DNA of 64,000 nucleotides from Levilactobacillus mulengensis (lineage in GTDB: Bacteria > Bacillota > Bacilli > Lactobacillales > Lactobacillaceae): the NCBI RefSeq assembly GCF_003946045.1, contig NZ_RHNW01000005.1, forward strand, positions 62,001-126,000, given 5' to 3'. Shown piece by piece: positions 7,970 through 16,683 of this stretch. The first letter of the stretch is position 1; each line of letters begins with the position of its first letter. The notes under the pieces are model-generated. The model saw only the letters and a list, made by a program, of their open reading frames with translations. It was not told where the DNA came from and searched no databases. The position numbers and the translations under genes are program-made.

Positions 7970-8653
7970 ATGAAAAAATACGCAATCTTTGACCTCGACG
8001 ACACCCTCCTCGACTTTACGCGTGGCGAAACGGAAGGTGTGACGGCCATTCTCAATCAATACAGTGCTCCCGACGTGTCAGCCGCCATGGACACCTACCT
8101 GACCATTAATCACGGCATCTGGCAGCGCATCGAACAGGGCGCCGACCGTGGTCCCTTACTGGACACCCGGTTTGCCCGGACCTTCGCTGCATTTGGCATG
8201 ACCGTGGACGGCCCCGCCATCGAGGCACAGTATAAGCGCATGCTCAACCACAACTATTACACGCTGCCCGGTGCCACGGCCTTTCTGACGCAGCTGGCCC
8301 AGGCCGGCGTGACTTTAATTGCCGGGACTAACGGTACCAAGTCCGTGCAGGAGAGCCGGTTAGCGGGGTCTGGCATTGCCGCGTTCTTTGATCAGATCTA
8401 CATCTCCGAAGACGTCGGCTATGACAAGCCCGACCAGCGGTTCTTCGCGCCCATCAAGGCCGCCTACCCAGCCATGACGGCGACGAACACGCTTATGGTC
8501 GGCGACAGCCTGCGCTCTGACATCCAGGGCGCCATCAATGCCGGCTTGGCCAACGTCTGGTTCAATCCCCACCATACCGCCAATCCAGCAGCGTGCCGGC
8601 CCACCTTTGAGGCCGATTCCTACGCCGGGCTCACGCAGCTAATTCTCGCCTAA
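7970..8653 (+). CDS. HAD-superfamily hydrolase, YjjG/YfnB-type nucleotidase
   Basis: 227 aa with all four HAD motifs in order: motif I FDLDDTLLDF (DxDxT, residues 8-13), motif II AGTNGT, the motif III lysine in VGYDKPDQRFF, and motif IV MVGDSLRSDIQGA (GDSxxxD). The alpha-helical cap after motif I and the conserved TNG/EDVGxxKPD context are typical of the noncanonical pyrimidine nucleotidase YjjG/YfnB group, which dephosphorylates nucleoside monophosphates (house-cleaning). The 3-prime end overlaps the convergent antitoxin-like gene by 4 bases. Confidence 0.85.
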   Translation: MKKYAIFDLDDTLLDFTRGETEGVTAILNQYSAPDVSAAMDTYLTINHGIWQRIEQGADRGPLLDTRFARTFAAFGMTVDGPAIEAQYKRMLNHNYYTLPGATAFLTQLAQAGVTLIAGTNGTKSVQESRLAGSGIAAFFDQIYISEDVGYDKPDQRFFAPIKAAYPAMTATNTLMVGDSLRSDIQGAINAGLANVWFNPHHTANPAACRPTFEADSYAGLTQLILA

Positions 8654-8913
8654 CCCCACTCCATATTCTCCATGTCCACGTGCTCAAAGCGCCGCGGCGT
8701 TGGGGTGAGCTTAGGGGTCTTGTCGGTCACGCTGGGTTGTACCAAAAACGCCAGCTCGGCCATTGCTTCCCACTCCCGTTTGGGCAGCAGGACGGCGGCT
8801 TGCGTATCATCCCCATCCGTGGGGGTGATCACGACGGTCTCCTGAAGCCGGTGAACGGCGGCCAAAATGACATCTAAATCTTGTTGTGCAGCTAATGGTG
8901 TATAGTGTTTCAC
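8650..8913 (-). CDS. Phd/YefM-like antitoxin-fold protein, orphan
   Basis: 87 aa starting at a GTG behind GAGGAGG. The pattern YTPLAAQQDLDVILAAVHRL and TVVITPTDGDDTQAAVLLPK and REWEAMAELAFL resembles the Phd/YefM antitoxin fold (short N-terminal strand-helix, ITxxxxxxxVLLxxxEWxxxxE). No RelE/YoeB/Doc toxin gene is adjacent, so if the family call is right this is a solitary antitoxin-like regulator. Stop codon overlaps the HAD gene end. Family assignment by pattern only. Confidence 0.5.
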   Translation of the reverse strand: MKHYTPLAAQQDLDVILAAVHRLQETVVITPTDGDDTQAAVLLPKREWEAMAELAFLVQPSVTDKTPKLTPTPRRFEHVDMENMEWG

Positions 8914-8993
8914 GAAAACGCCTCCTCTGGGGTAAAAAAGCGCCCGTTAATGTCGGCACTCCAACCCACTAACGGACGGCAATCTCATTTATT

Positions 8994-9380
8994 TTAGGTG
9001 TGGCTTAGCAGCGTTCCCAGCAAAACAGCGGCCAATAGGAGCTGACTGCCCAGGAGGTACCAAGCCTGTTGGTGCCATAATCGACGCGAAGCGGCTGGAT
9101 AGTGGTGTTGCCGCCGCTGATACCAGCCAATCACGATAGCCACGGCGTTGACGACCGACAGCAGCCCCAGCACCCGGGCATTCAGCCACGTGGGGTGCCA
9201 GAGGCCCAGTGCCACGTACAGGACGCCCAGGTACAGCAAACCGTGGTAGATTATATGGTTGCGCGCCGACTGCCCTTTGAGCTGGCTACCACGTTGCTGT
9301 AACTGATTCATGACGCGATGATGCTGCCAATGACTGGTTAACGCTAAAATGATGCCGATGATCAACAGACTCGTTTGCAT
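8994..9380 (-). CDS. Integral membrane protein, unknown function
   Basis: 128 aa with four hydrophobic segments: LLIIGIILAL at the N-terminus, IIYHGLLYLGVLYVALGLW, VLGLLSVVNAVAIVIGW, and YLLGSQLLLAAVLLGTLL near the C-terminus. The loops are rich in His, Arg and Gln. No domain recognised. A weak GGGGCG ribosome site precedes the ATG. Transcribed toward the antitoxin-like gene, 80 bases apart. Confidence 0.6.
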   Translation of the reverse strand: MQTSLLIIGIILALTSHWQHHRVMNQLQQRGSQLKGQSARNHIIYHGLLYLGVLYVALGLWHPTWLNARVLGLLSVVNAVAIVIGWYQRRQHHYPAASRRLWHQQAWYLLGSQLLLAAVLLGTLLSHT

Positions 9381-9638
9381 CCAAAACGCCCCTTGTTTGC
9401 AACCAGCGGTTCCCCACCGATTGCCCCTAGATGGTGTTGCTCAAGGATTTTTCCAATTTTAGGGGGGCACACAAGCCGAGTCGACCACCCGCATCAGTGC
9501 GCCACACTCTTGGTTGTCTCACTACATCCCCCACTTTACCGGACGACTGTTGTATTTCTGCAAAGAATTGGTAAAGGTCTTGTATACTACGCTTTTAATT
9601 ATCAATATCTATATTTAATAATTAATTATTAATAACAA

Positions 9639-9686
9639 ATAGGACCCGTATTGGCTAAGTCTTTAACCAATACGGGTCCTATTTTT
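9639..9686. terminator. Bidirectional terminator downstream of mnmG
   Basis: Stem AATAGGACCCGTATTGG / CCAATACGGGTCCTATT with loop CTAAGTCTTTAA, followed by TTTTATTT. It ends the leftward mnmE-mnmG transcripts about 75 bases past the mnmG stop. Confidence 0.85.
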
Positions 9687-9762
9687 ATTTACTAGCGACT
9701 CACTCGGGTGACTAGACTTTTACTTAGAAAACCACCCACATCAATCGCTAGTTCCGGGTTAA

Positions 9763-11673
9763 CTAGTCAACTTTGGCAATCTTCCCCTGTTCGATGTATA
9801 CGCTCAGGATGGCGATATCAGCAGGGTTGACCCCACTGATTCGGCTGGCCTGGGCCAACGTCTCGGGTTGGATCTTCTTCAACTTTTGGTGAGCTTCCGT
9901 TGCGAGCCCGTCGATGGCATCGTAGTCGATCTTAGCAGGAATAGCCTTGGCTTCCATCCGCTTTAATTTAACCACGTTATCCTCGGCCTTCTTGATGTAG
10001 CCGGCGTACTTCAGGGAAATCTCGATTTCCTCAATGATATGGCGGTCTAACGGCTGTTCTGGTGCCGGAATGAACTGTGCCAGCGTTTGGTAGTCGACGT
10101 ATGGCCGACGCAGGAAGACAGCTGCGAGAACGCCATCTTGTAACGGCTTGTCGCCATGGCTCTCGATGAAGGCATTGATCTCGGCACTTGGCTTGATACG
10201 GATGCTGTTTAACCGGTCCAGCTCAGCCTTTAAGGCGGCCTTCTTGGCTAAGAAATCTGCATAGCGTTCGTCGCTGATCAGGCCTAATTCGTGCCCCTTG
10301 GCCGTCAAACGCAGGTCGGCGTTATCGTGCCGCAAAATCAAGCGGTATTCGGCCCGACTCGTCAACAGACGGTAAGGTTCGTTCGTTCCCTTGGTAACCA
10401 GGTCATCGACCATGACACCAATGTAGGCGTCAGAGCGCTTCAACGTGAAGCCTGGCTTGCCTAAGGCCCGTAAACCGGCGTTGATGCCGGCTAACAGTCC
10501 TTGGCCCGCCGCCTCTTCGTACCCGGACGTCCCGTTGGTCTGACCAGCGGTGAACAGGTTCTTCAAAGGCTTCGTTTCCAGTGTTGGCCGCAATTGGTAG
10601 GGCGACACAACATCGTATTCGATGGCGTAGCCCGGCCGCATCATTTGGGCATCCTCCAACCCCTTGATGGAGTGCAAAATCTTCTGTTGCACTTCTTCAG
10701 GCATCGAGGTTGACAACCCCTGAACGTACCATTCGTCGGTGTTCCGGCCTTCTGGCTCCAAGAAGAGTTGGTGCCGGGGCTTGTCAGCGAACCGGACGAT
10801 CTTGTCTTCGATGGATGGGCAGTAACGGGGGCCGACCCCTTCGATCACGCCGGTAAACATTGGGGCGCGGTCCAGGTTGGCCTTGATGATTTCGTGGGTC
10901 TTCTGGTTCGTGTAGGTCAGCCAGCAAGACAGCTGATTCTTCAGGTCTAAATAGGCACTGTCTGGCGTAGTGAAGCTAAAGTGGTTCGGCTCCACATCAC
11001 CCGGCTGTTCCTCGGTTTCATCGTAATGAATCGTGTTCCCATCGACCCGTGGCGGGGTCCCCGTCTTGAATCGTTCCAGGTCAAAGCCGTACTTAGGCAG
11101 GTTAGCCGTCAGCTTAGTGGCTGGTTGAGAGTTGTTCGGACCGGAAGAATACATCAGTTCCCCGATGATAATCTTCCCCCGAGCAGCGGTACCGGCCGCA
11201 ATGACCACGGCCTTGGCGCTGTAGTGGGCCCCGGTGTTGGTGATGACCCCTTTGCAGACGCCATCTTCCACGATTAAATCGTCCACGATTCCCTGACGCA
11301 AGGTCAGATTAGGTTCGCGTTCAATGGTGTGCTTCATTTCAGCGTGGTAGGCGTGCTTGTCAGCCTGTGCCCGCAAAGCACGGACGGCTGGGCCTTTACC
11401 CGTGTTGAGCATCCGCATTTGGACGTAGGTCTTGTCAATGTTACGGCCCATTTCGCCACCCAGGGCGTCAATTTCACGGACGACGATGCCCTTAGCTGGG
11501 CCACCGACGGACGGGTTACATGGCATAAAGGCCACCATGTCCAGGTTGATCGTCATTAACAGGGTCTTGTTGTCCATTCTAGCAGCGGCCAATGCGGCTT
11601 CGCTACCAGCGTGGCCGGCACCCACGACGATGACGTCGTAGTCCTGACCGGGATATGCAATTACTTCAGTCAT
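9763..11673 (-). CDS. mnmG: tRNA uridine 5-carboxymethylaminomethyl modification enzyme MnmG (GidA)
   Basis: 636 aa, the usual length. FAD-binding Rossmann motif [17 protein letters not shown] at residues 15-31; the conserved [11 protein letters not shown] motif containing a catalytic-site Cys near residue 52; [20 protein letters not shown]; and the C-terminal helical domain that contacts MnmE. With MnmE it forms the complex that places the cmnm5 group on wobble U34 of tRNAs reading split codon boxes, in the cytosol. AGGGAAAG site precedes the ATG. Directly downstream of mnmE with a 62-base gap. Confidence 0.97.
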   Translation of the reverse strand: MTEVIAYPGQDYDVIVVGAGHAGSEAALAAARMDNKTLLMTINLDMVAFMPCNPSVGGPAKGIVVREIDALGGEMGRNIDKTYVQMRMLNTGKGPAVRALRAQADKHAYHAEMKHTIEREPNLTLRQGIVDDLIVEDGVCKGVITNTGAHYSAKAVVIAAGTAARGKIIIGELMYSSGPNNSQPATKLTANLPKYGFDLERFKTGTPPRVDGNTIHYDETEEQPGDVEPNHFSFTTPDSAYLDLKNQLSCWLTYTNQKTHEIIKANLDRAPMFTGVIEGVGPRYCPSIEDKIVRFADKPRHQLFLEPEGRNTDEWYVQGLSTSMPEEVQQKILHSIKGLEDAQMMRPGYAIEYDVVSPYQLRPTLETKPLKNLFTAGQTNGTSGYEEAAGQGLLAGINAGLRALGKPGFTLKRSDAYIGVMVDDLVTKGTNEPYRLLTSRAEYRLILRHDNADLRLTAKGHELGLISDERYADFLAKKAALKAELDRLNSIRIKPSAEINAFIESHGDKPLQDGVLAAVFLRRPYVDYQTLAQFIPAPEQPLDRHIIEEIEISLKYAGYIKKAEDNVVKLKRMEAKAIPAKIDYDAIDGLATEAHQKLKKIQPETLAQASRISGVNPADIAILSVYIEQGKIAKVD

Positions 11674-11735
11674 GCTTCTTTCCCTCCAAGCCTAGTCGCT
11701 GATGGGAGCGGCCAAGCGGTCTCTTTTATGGTTTT

Positions 11736-13130
11736 TTATTTGCCTAAACAGAATTGACTAAACAACTGGTCGAGCAACTCGTCTTGGTAACTGTCCCCGG
11801 TAATTTCACCGAGCAAGTCCCAAGCCCGCGTCATGTCGATTTGCACCAGGTCGACGGGCATCCCCGCCGCAATGCCGTGTTGGACGTCATCCAGGGCGTC
11901 ATTGGCCTGATGTAACAGCCCGATGTGCCGCGCGTTGGTGACCATCACAGTATTTTGGCTGGACTCGATGCCTTCATCAAAGAACAGGTGCGCGATAGTG
12001 GATTCCAATTGATCCATCCCGGTACTTTGTAAAATGGATGTCTCAATAATCGGGCTATCGCCGGCCGCAGCCTTCACTGCGGTCATATCAAGTTGTTTTG
12101 GCAGGTCCGTCTTGTTTAAAATAAGGATACGTTGGGTGTCAGCCGTGGCGGTCAATAGCTCACGGTCTTCGGCAGTCAGCGGTTCGCTGGCGTTCAGCAC
12201 CAGCATCACCAAATCGGCGGTGTTAATAGCCTTCCGCGAGCGTTCAACCCCGATCTTTTCGACCTTATCCTGGGTATCCCGAATCCCCGCCGTATCGATC
12301 AGCTTCAACGGTACACCCTTGACGTTGACGTACTCTTCAATCACGTCACGGGTGGTGCCGGCAACGTCGGTCACAATGGCCTTGTCTTCGTGCAACAGGT
12401 GGTTCAACAGGCTACTCTTCCCCACGTTAGGGCGGCCAACGATTGCCGTGGCCAGTCCTTCGCGCAAGACCTTCCCCTGTTTGGCCGTGGACAAGAGCAC
12501 CTTGATCTGCTTTTGGACCTCTTGGGCCTTCTCTAGCAGCATTTTGGTGGTCATGGTCTCCACGTCATCGTACTCCGGATAGTCGATATTGACCTCGACT
12601 TGGGCCAGAGCATCGAGGATGTCTTGCCGCAAATTCCGAATCAGTTTAGACAAATCACCGTCCAGCTGGTCTAAAGCGACCTTCATGGACTTGTCCGTTT
12701 TGGCCCGAATCAAGTCCATGACGGACTCGGCCTGGGTCAAATCGATTCGGCCATTTAAGAAGGCTCGCTTGGTGTATTCGCCGGGTTCAGCTAACCGGGC
12801 GCCATAGCTCAGGCACAGCTGTAGGATCCGGTTCGTGGCCACGATACCCCCGTGACAGTTGATCTCGATGATATCTTCCTTGGTGTAGGTCTTTGGCGCC
12901 CGCATCACGGTGACCATGACCTCATCGACCTCTTCGTTAGTTTCGGGGTCCATGATATGGCCGTAGTGAATCGTATGCGTCCCAACTTTAGTCAAATCGG
13001 CGCCCTTAAATAGCTTGCTGGCGACGGCGAAGACCTCTTCCCCACTCAACCGAATGATGGAGATGCCCCCTTCACCAGGCGGGGTAGAAATTGCCGCAAT
13101 CGTATCAAATTCTGTTGTGGTGACTGCCAT
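11736..13130 (-). CDS. mnmE: tRNA modification GTPase MnmE (TrmE)
   Basis: 464 aa, typical length. Order: N-terminal tetrahydrofolate-binding domain with [20 protein letters not shown], a helical domain, an inserted G domain with P-loop [12 protein letters not shown], switch [21 protein letters not shown], and NKTD, and a C-terminal CLGK in the C-x-G-K active-site motif. Partner of MnmG in cmnm5U34 formation. AAAGGAGGA site before the ATG. First gene of the mnmE-mnmG pair. Confidence 0.97.
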   Translation of the reverse strand: MAVTTTEFDTIAAISTPPGEGGISIIRLSGEEVFAVASKLFKGADLTKVGTHTIHYGHIMDPETNEEVDEVMVTVMRAPKTYTKEDIIEINCHGGIVATNRILQLCLSYGARLAEPGEYTKRAFLNGRIDLTQAESVMDLIRAKTDKSMKVALDQLDGDLSKLIRNLRQDILDALAQVEVNIDYPEYDDVETMTTKMLLEKAQEVQKQIKVLLSTAKQGKVLREGLATAIVGRPNVGKSSLLNHLLHEDKAIVTDVAGTTRDVIEEYVNVKGVPLKLIDTAGIRDTQDKVEKIGVERSRKAINTADLVMLVLNASEPLTAEDRELLTATADTQRILILNKTDLPKQLDMTAVKAAAGDSPIIETSILQSTGMDQLESTIAHLFFDEGIESSQNTVMVTNARHIGLLHQANDALDDVQHGIAAGMPVDLVQIDMTRAWDLLGEITGDSYQDELLDQLFSQFCLGK

Positions 13131-13307
13131 GAGCCATCCTCCTTTTTATCTACGGGTCAAGCAGAGTATCTGCTGCCTTGTCGGGCGAGAAAACTCGCCT
13201 GGTAGGCTGGCTAACTACCGTCTGACCCGGTTTGATGATCCTTGTATTGGTTACAGTGACTGTTTTCTTACCAAGCGCTAACGCACCGGGCGTATCATTT
13301 AACGCCA

Positions 13308-13366
13308 TAAAAAAAAGCACCTACTCCACGCCACCTAACTGTGCGTGGATAAAGTACTTTCACTAC
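13308..13366 (-). terminator. Terminator of the rnpA-yidC-jag transcript
   Basis: Read on the minus strand: AAAGTAC...TCCACGC pairs with GCGTGGA...GTGCTTT and is followed by eight T residues. It begins about 70 bases beyond the jag stop and precedes mnmE, separating the two leftward units. The rest of the 13131-13435 gap shows no gene. Confidence 0.75.
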
Positions 13367-13435
13367 TTTATCGTAAACTTGATAAGAATGATTGTCTTCA
13401 CTATAAGGGCTAACGCCTCATTTGTCAAACAGAAA

Positions 13436-14227
13436 CTAAGCCGGCTCAATCACAACGGCACGGTGGGGTTCCTTCCCCGCCGAATAAGTCGTGACGTAGC
13501 GGTTTTTTGCCAGGACGGCGTGAATCTGTTTGCGTTCAAACGAGGGCATCGGGTCCAAATAGATGGGTTTTCCGGTCGCCACAACCTCGCGGGCCGTGTT
13601 CTCAGCCAACCGCGACAACGTAATTGTCCGACGTTCGCGGTAACCCGCCACGTCCAACACCGCGTCCACGTGAGCGGCACCATGATGGTTCAGGTACAGT
13701 TGCGCCAGGCTCTGCAACGCGTTGATGGTCCGACCGTGTTTCCCAATCAGCAGGCCCTCCTTGTCAGTCGTAAAGGACAAGTGAATCTGCCGGTGCGCGG
13801 TGCTTTCGACCTCGAGGGTGGCATCGATTCCCAGCTGTTCAACGATGGTCGCCAAGTAATCCTGGACACCGTCTATGGCCGCCTGACGCTGCTGACGGCG
13901 TTTAGCGGGGTCGACCGGTTCCGCTTTAGGGGTAACCGGTTGTGCCGGCTCAGTCGCCGTTTTGGCCGCGACAGGCACCGGTTGACGCTTGGGTTCGGCG
14001 GCCGCTGACCGTGGCGCGGCTTTTACTGGCGCGGTCTTTTCTGCGGCTATTTCCTTGGCAACGGGCTTCAACGTCACGTCAACCATGGCGTCGCGCCGAC
14101 CAATCCCCAGCCAGCCCTTTCGTGGAGCGGTGACCACCTTGGTTACGACTTGGTCGCGACTCGTATTCAAGGCGGTCAGTCCCGCCGCAATCGCTGCCTC
14201 TTCCGTTTTCCCCGTGTAGATCGTCAT
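13436..14227 (-). CDS. jag: RNA-binding protein KhpB (Jag/EloR)
   Basis: 263 aa from the ATG at 14227; an in-frame ATG 15 bases upstream overlaps the GGAGGA site, so the inner ATG is preferred. Order: Jag-N domain (TIYTGKTEEAAIAAGL to RKGWLGIGRRDA), a Lys/Pro/Ala-rich linker (about residues 60-120), a KH domain with GLLIGKHGRTINALQSL, and a C-terminal R3H domain with RENTAREV and HAVLAKNRYVTTYS. Known role: with KhpA binds RNA and coordinates cell elongation. Normally follows yidC immediately; here a 490-base gap with a structured repeat separates them. Confidence 0.93.
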   Translation of the reverse strand: MTIYTGKTEEAAIAAGLTALNTSRDQVVTKVVTAPRKGWLGIGRRDAMVDVTLKPVAKEIAAEKTAPVKAAPRSAAAEPKRQPVPVAAKTATEPAQPVTPKAEPVDPAKRRQQRQAAIDGVQDYLATIVEQLGIDATLEVESTAHRQIHLSFTTDKEGLLIGKHGRTINALQSLAQLYLNHHGAAHVDAVLDVAGYRERRTITLSRLAENTAREVVATGKPIYLDPMPSFERKQIHAVLAKNRYVTTYSAGKEPHRAVVIEPA

Positions 14228-14336
14228 CGTCCATTCCTCCATGTCTTTTTTCGCTAAGCACTAGTATACCATAACGCGTCAGGTCCCCGTTACTCGGATG
14301 TTCGCTGCAGAGAGACACACACCTCACTGAAAGGAG

Positions 14337-14534
14337 GTGAAGGTGATTTTGTTAAGGCGAAGACGTGATGCCGAAAGGAAGGCTGTGACAAGCCCTATCA
14401 GTGCCAGCCACAACATTAGTGAAACTGGGTCCACCCACTCATTGTTAGTGACCAGAGGCGAATCAAAGTACCCTGCTGTGTCGATGGTCTTAGTAGAGCG
14501 AATTTCTCTACTTAGAGCACGGGACGACCTTTGA
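14337..14534 (+). CDS. Possible small ORF with a very strong ribosome site, reading into repeat E2
   Basis: AAAGGAGGTGA at 14329-14339 is a near-perfect anti-16S match; in-frame GTG codons are at 14337 and 14343, the latter better spaced. The product would be about 63-65 aa, Arg-rich at the start (LLRRRRDAERKAVTSPISAS) with the second half encoded by the subfamily A repeat (VTRGESKYPAVSMVLVER..). The same repeat frame is open in E1, E6 and E7 but stops early in E4. No family recognised. It is antisense to the yidC-jag transcript. Could be a real small gene or a chance frame. Confidence 0.3.
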   Translation: MKVILLRRRRDAERKAVTSPISASHNISETGSTHSLLVTRGESKYPAVSMVLVERISLLRARDDL

Positions 14535-14650
14535 GACCGCCCTTTGGCTCAAAGTCGAGGTGGGAAGCCCGCTCCTCAGGCTGGAACCGGCCCCACAGCT
14601 GGGCACTTTGAATCCGCCGTCGGGAACGAATGATCTCTACCCGTTTTCAC
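14399..14650 (+). repeat. Structured intergenic repeat, subfamily A (copy E2), inside the yidC-jag gap
   Basis: Contains the conserved core from GTGACCAGAGGCG (14448) to GTCGGGAACG (14628) with H1 (AGTAGAG/CTCTACT), H2 (CTTTGAG/CTCAAAG) and H3. The arms closing the core, GGCGAATCAAAGTACCCTGC and its partner CAGCTGGGCACTTTGAATCC, pair with few mismatches. The outermost ends are more degenerate than in E1. It interrupts what is normally a compact yidC-jag operon. Confidence 0.75.
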
Positions 14651-14660
14651 TCACGACGAC

Positions 14661-14693
14661 AAAAAAGCCGCCCCAGCAACTTGCCAGGACGAC
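14661..14693 (-). terminator. Terminator downstream of yidC
   Basis: On the minus strand GTCGTCCTGGCA pairs with TGCTGGGGCGGC (some G-U pairs), followed by TTTTTT. It lies 25 bases after the yidC stop, so most transcription probably ends before jag, unlike the usual operon. Confidence 0.7.
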
Positions 14694-14716
14694 TCAGAAA
14701 TGCATTTTCATTGGTT

Positions 14717-15559
14717 TTACTTACGTTTACTTTGCTTGGCCCGCCGAACAGCTTTCTTAACGGCGCGGTCATGCTTGGACTTTTCTCTTTCTTTCTCATC
14801 GCGTTCCGCTTGAATCTTCCACGGATTTTGAATGAGTAAGGTTTGGCCCACTTGGAAAATGTAGGAAACCGTCCAGTACAGGGACAGTGACGAAGCCACG
14901 TTTAAGGCGGTGAAGAAGACCACCACGGGCATCCCGACGACCATCATCATGTTCATGGAGTTGGTTTCCGGTGCTGACTTGGTGGTTAACCACGAACTTG
15001 CGAACGTCGCTAAGGCCGCCAAGATTGGCAAAATGAAGTACGGGTCCTTGTGGCCCAATTGTAACCACAGGAAGGTCCCGGACCGCAGAACGGCCGTCCG
15101 CCAAATGGCCTGGTACAAAGCCCAGATGATTGGCAGTTGAACCAAGGCTGGCAAACACCCCATCACTGGGTTGATGCCGGCTTCCGAATACAACTTCTGT
15201 TGTTCGGACTGCAACTTAGCCATGGTTTCCCGGTCTTTAGACGAATATTTCTTTTGGAGGGCCTTCAGTTGCGGTTGAACCTCTTGGGTCTTCCGCATGC
15301 TGCGCGTTTGGAAGATCATCAGTGGTAACAAGATCACCCGAATGATAATGGTGAAGACGATGATCCCGACACCGTAACTGCCGCCGAACAAGTTGGCCAA
15401 CCAGATAATCGCCCGCGAGAAGTTTAAGACGATTAAACCGTCCCAAATCCCGGTACTTTGATTGGTGATTGGCTTGTTGCTACAAGCGGAGAGGATAAAG
15501 ACCAAACTCACAATGCCCAGCATAAGTAGGGTACGTTTGTACTTTTTCACGTTTTTCAC
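14717..15559 (-). CDS. yidC: Membrane protein insertase YidC/OxaA
   Basis: 280 aa. Lipoprotein-type signal with LMLGIVSLVFILSACSN (lipobox cysteine at residue 26), then five membrane segments as in Gram-positive YidC1/SpoIIIJ. Conserved landmarks: GGSYGVGIIVFTIIIRVILL with the Arg of the hydrophilic groove, PLMIFQTRSMRKTQEVQPQL, NPVMGCLPALVQLPIIWALY, and LYWTVSYIFQVGQ. The basic tail (KHDRAVKKAVRRAKQSKRK) can contact ribosomes. Follows rnpA by only 2 bases. Confidence 0.95.
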   Translation of the reverse strand: MKNVKKYKRTLLMLGIVSLVFILSACSNKPITNQSTGIWDGLIVLNFSRAIIWLANLFGGSYGVGIIVFTIIIRVILLPLMIFQTRSMRKTQEVQPQLKALQKKYSSKDRETMAKLQSEQQKLYSEAGINPVMGCLPALVQLPIIWALYQAIWRTAVLRSGTFLWLQLGHKDPYFILPILAALATFASSWLTTKSAPETNSMNMMMVVGMPVVVFFTALNVASSLSLYWTVSYIFQVGQTLLIQNPWKIQAERDEKEREKSKHDRAVKKAVRRAKQSKRK

Positions 15560-15561
15560 GT

Positions 15562-15918
15562 TTATTCCTCGCTATAGTTGGAATCCAGTAGTTTCGCTAA
15601 CTTTAACACGTGAATCATGCTGCTTTTCGCATCGGGCATACTGATACCGTCCGCTCGGGGCCGCGCAATCACGAGGAAGTCCACATCCTGTTTCAGGTAT
15701 GGCTTCAACTCGAGAAGGCTCTGCCGGATCCGGCGCTTCACCCAGTTACGGTGAACGGCGTTACCAATCTTTTTCCCGACGGAAATGCCGACCCGAAAGT
15801 GCTTCTGGTTAGGTTTTTCCATTGAGTAGACCACGAATTGCCGGTTTGCGACTGAATTCCTGGTTTCAAAGACCTGCTGAAATTCCGCTTCTTTCTTAAT
15901 GCGGTAAGATTTTCGCAT
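15562..15918 (-). CDS. rnpA: Ribonuclease P protein component
   Basis: 118 aa from the ATG at 15918, where GGAG lies eight bases upstream; a further in-frame ATG 12 bases earlier is less well placed. RNase P protein signature [20 protein letters not shown] (the RNR motif) in the middle, with [12 protein letters not shown] before it. It assists the catalytic RNA in 5-prime tRNA maturation. Located between rpmH and yidC as in almost all bacteria. Confidence 0.95.
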   Translation of the reverse strand: MRKSYRIKKEAEFQQVFETRNSVANRQFVVYSMEKPNQKHFRVGISVGKKIGNAVHRNWVKRRIRQSLLELKPYLKQDVDFLVIARPRADGISMPDAKSSMIHVLKLAKLLDSNYSEE

Positions 15919-15984
15919 GTGCATCTCCAAAATTCTCGATTTACAGTCCGCGCGGGATTGGTGTTCCAGTCTCCCCGCAGATAA

Positions 15985-16016
15985 AATAAAAAGACCACTG
16001 AAGCTTCAGCGGCCTA
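15985..16016 (-). terminator. Attenuator-like hairpin between rpmH and rnpA
   Basis: Overlapping the end of rpmH on the minus strand, CCGCTGA AGCT TCAGTGG forms a 7-bp stem followed by TCTTTTTATTTT. It would reduce read-through from the very highly expressed rpmH into rnpA. Confidence 0.6.
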
Positions 16017-16148
16017 TGCAGACAATACTTTACGTCCCTTTTGACGGCGACGTGCTAATACTTGACGGCCATTGCTAGTGCTCATGCGCTTGCGGAAGCC
16101 GTGGACACGGGAACGGTGACGTTTCTTTGGTTGGAAAGTGCGCTTCAT
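16014..16148 (-). CDS. rpmH: 50S ribosomal protein L34
   Basis: 44 aa, very basic: starts [20 protein letters not shown] and ends [12 protein letters not shown], the almost invariant L34 sequence (KRTFQPxxxKRxxxHGFRxRM). Starts at the ATG at 16148 behind a GAGGAG site. First gene of the leftward rpmH-rnpA-yidC unit, directly beside the origin. Confidence 0.97.
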   Translation of the reverse strand: MKRTFQPKKRHRSRVHGFRKRMSTSNGRQVLARRRQKGRKVLSA

Positions 16149-16229
16149 CGTAAAATCTCCTCTCTTATCTATGACTATTTTTTATCTGGTGTTGCCAGAC
16201 AAATACTAAATGCATTTCCTGAACATAAT

Positions 16230-16259
16230 AGCATAAAGAAAGGAGAAATGAAACAGCAA
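16230..16259 (-). promoter_or_regulatory. Putative rpmH promoter
   Basis: On the minus strand TTGCTG (16254-16259) and TATGCT (16230-16235) are separated by 18 bases, about 80 bases before the rpmH start. Reasonable but unproven match to sigma-A boxes. Confidence 0.4.
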
Positions 16260-16315
16260 CTTGGCATTTCATAAAAAAAGTTGTTCCCAGCAAAATTTGT
16301 TTCATGCACTTTGCT

Positions 16316-16585
16316 TGTGGATAACTTGGATTTTTCGAAAAAGTTATTCCGGACTTGCCAACCGAGTTATCCACCGTTCCACAGCCTGTTTATTTCTAAA
16401 AATTAGGATTTGTGAATTCTGTGGATAACTTGTGAAACACTTATTGCTATCGTGTTTTAAGTCCACAGATAGGTGTGCATAACTATATCACATGGATTTT
16501 ATCCACAGATTCTCACAACCCTGTGGATAACTCTATTCACTTCCTGTGAAACAATTATGCACACCCCAGAATACCCTGTGGAAAA
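16316..16585. other. oriC: Upstream part of bipartite oriC: DnaA-box cluster (incAB-like)
   Basis: The gap between rpmH and dnaA holds six DnaA boxes: TGTGGATAA at 16316, 16420 and 16522; TTATCCACA at 16499; TTATCCACC at 16367; and TGTGGAAAA at 16577. The region is AT-rich between boxes. Gene order rpmH-oriC-dnaA-oriC-dnaN and divergence of transcription at this point fit the standard Firmicutes origin. The last box lies just before dnaA, consistent with autoregulation. Confidence 0.9.
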
Positions 16586-16601
16586 CTTTTTTTCTTCATG
16601 C

Positions 16602-16607
16602 TACACT
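16602..16607 (+). promoter_or_regulatory. Putative dnaA promoter, extended -10
   Basis: TGCTACACT forms an extended -10 (TACACT at 16602-16607). The expected -35 position coincides with the DnaA-box-like TGTGGAAAA (16577-16585), which would let DnaA repress its own gene. Confidence 0.45.
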
Positions 16608-16683
16608 GGACTTACGTTTTCGTTTGGTCGGAGTCCGTCCAAACGTCAAATGAGCATCTAAACTAAAATAGGGGGATACATCA

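Noticed and set aside
8904-8920. Sequence TGTTTCACGAAAAC resembling parS
   Set aside because: Only the left half matches; the right half of the palindrome is missing.
13232-14008. 258-codon plus-strand frame across jag
   Set aside because: Antisense to jag, overlaps its terminator, no ribosome site or family resemblance.
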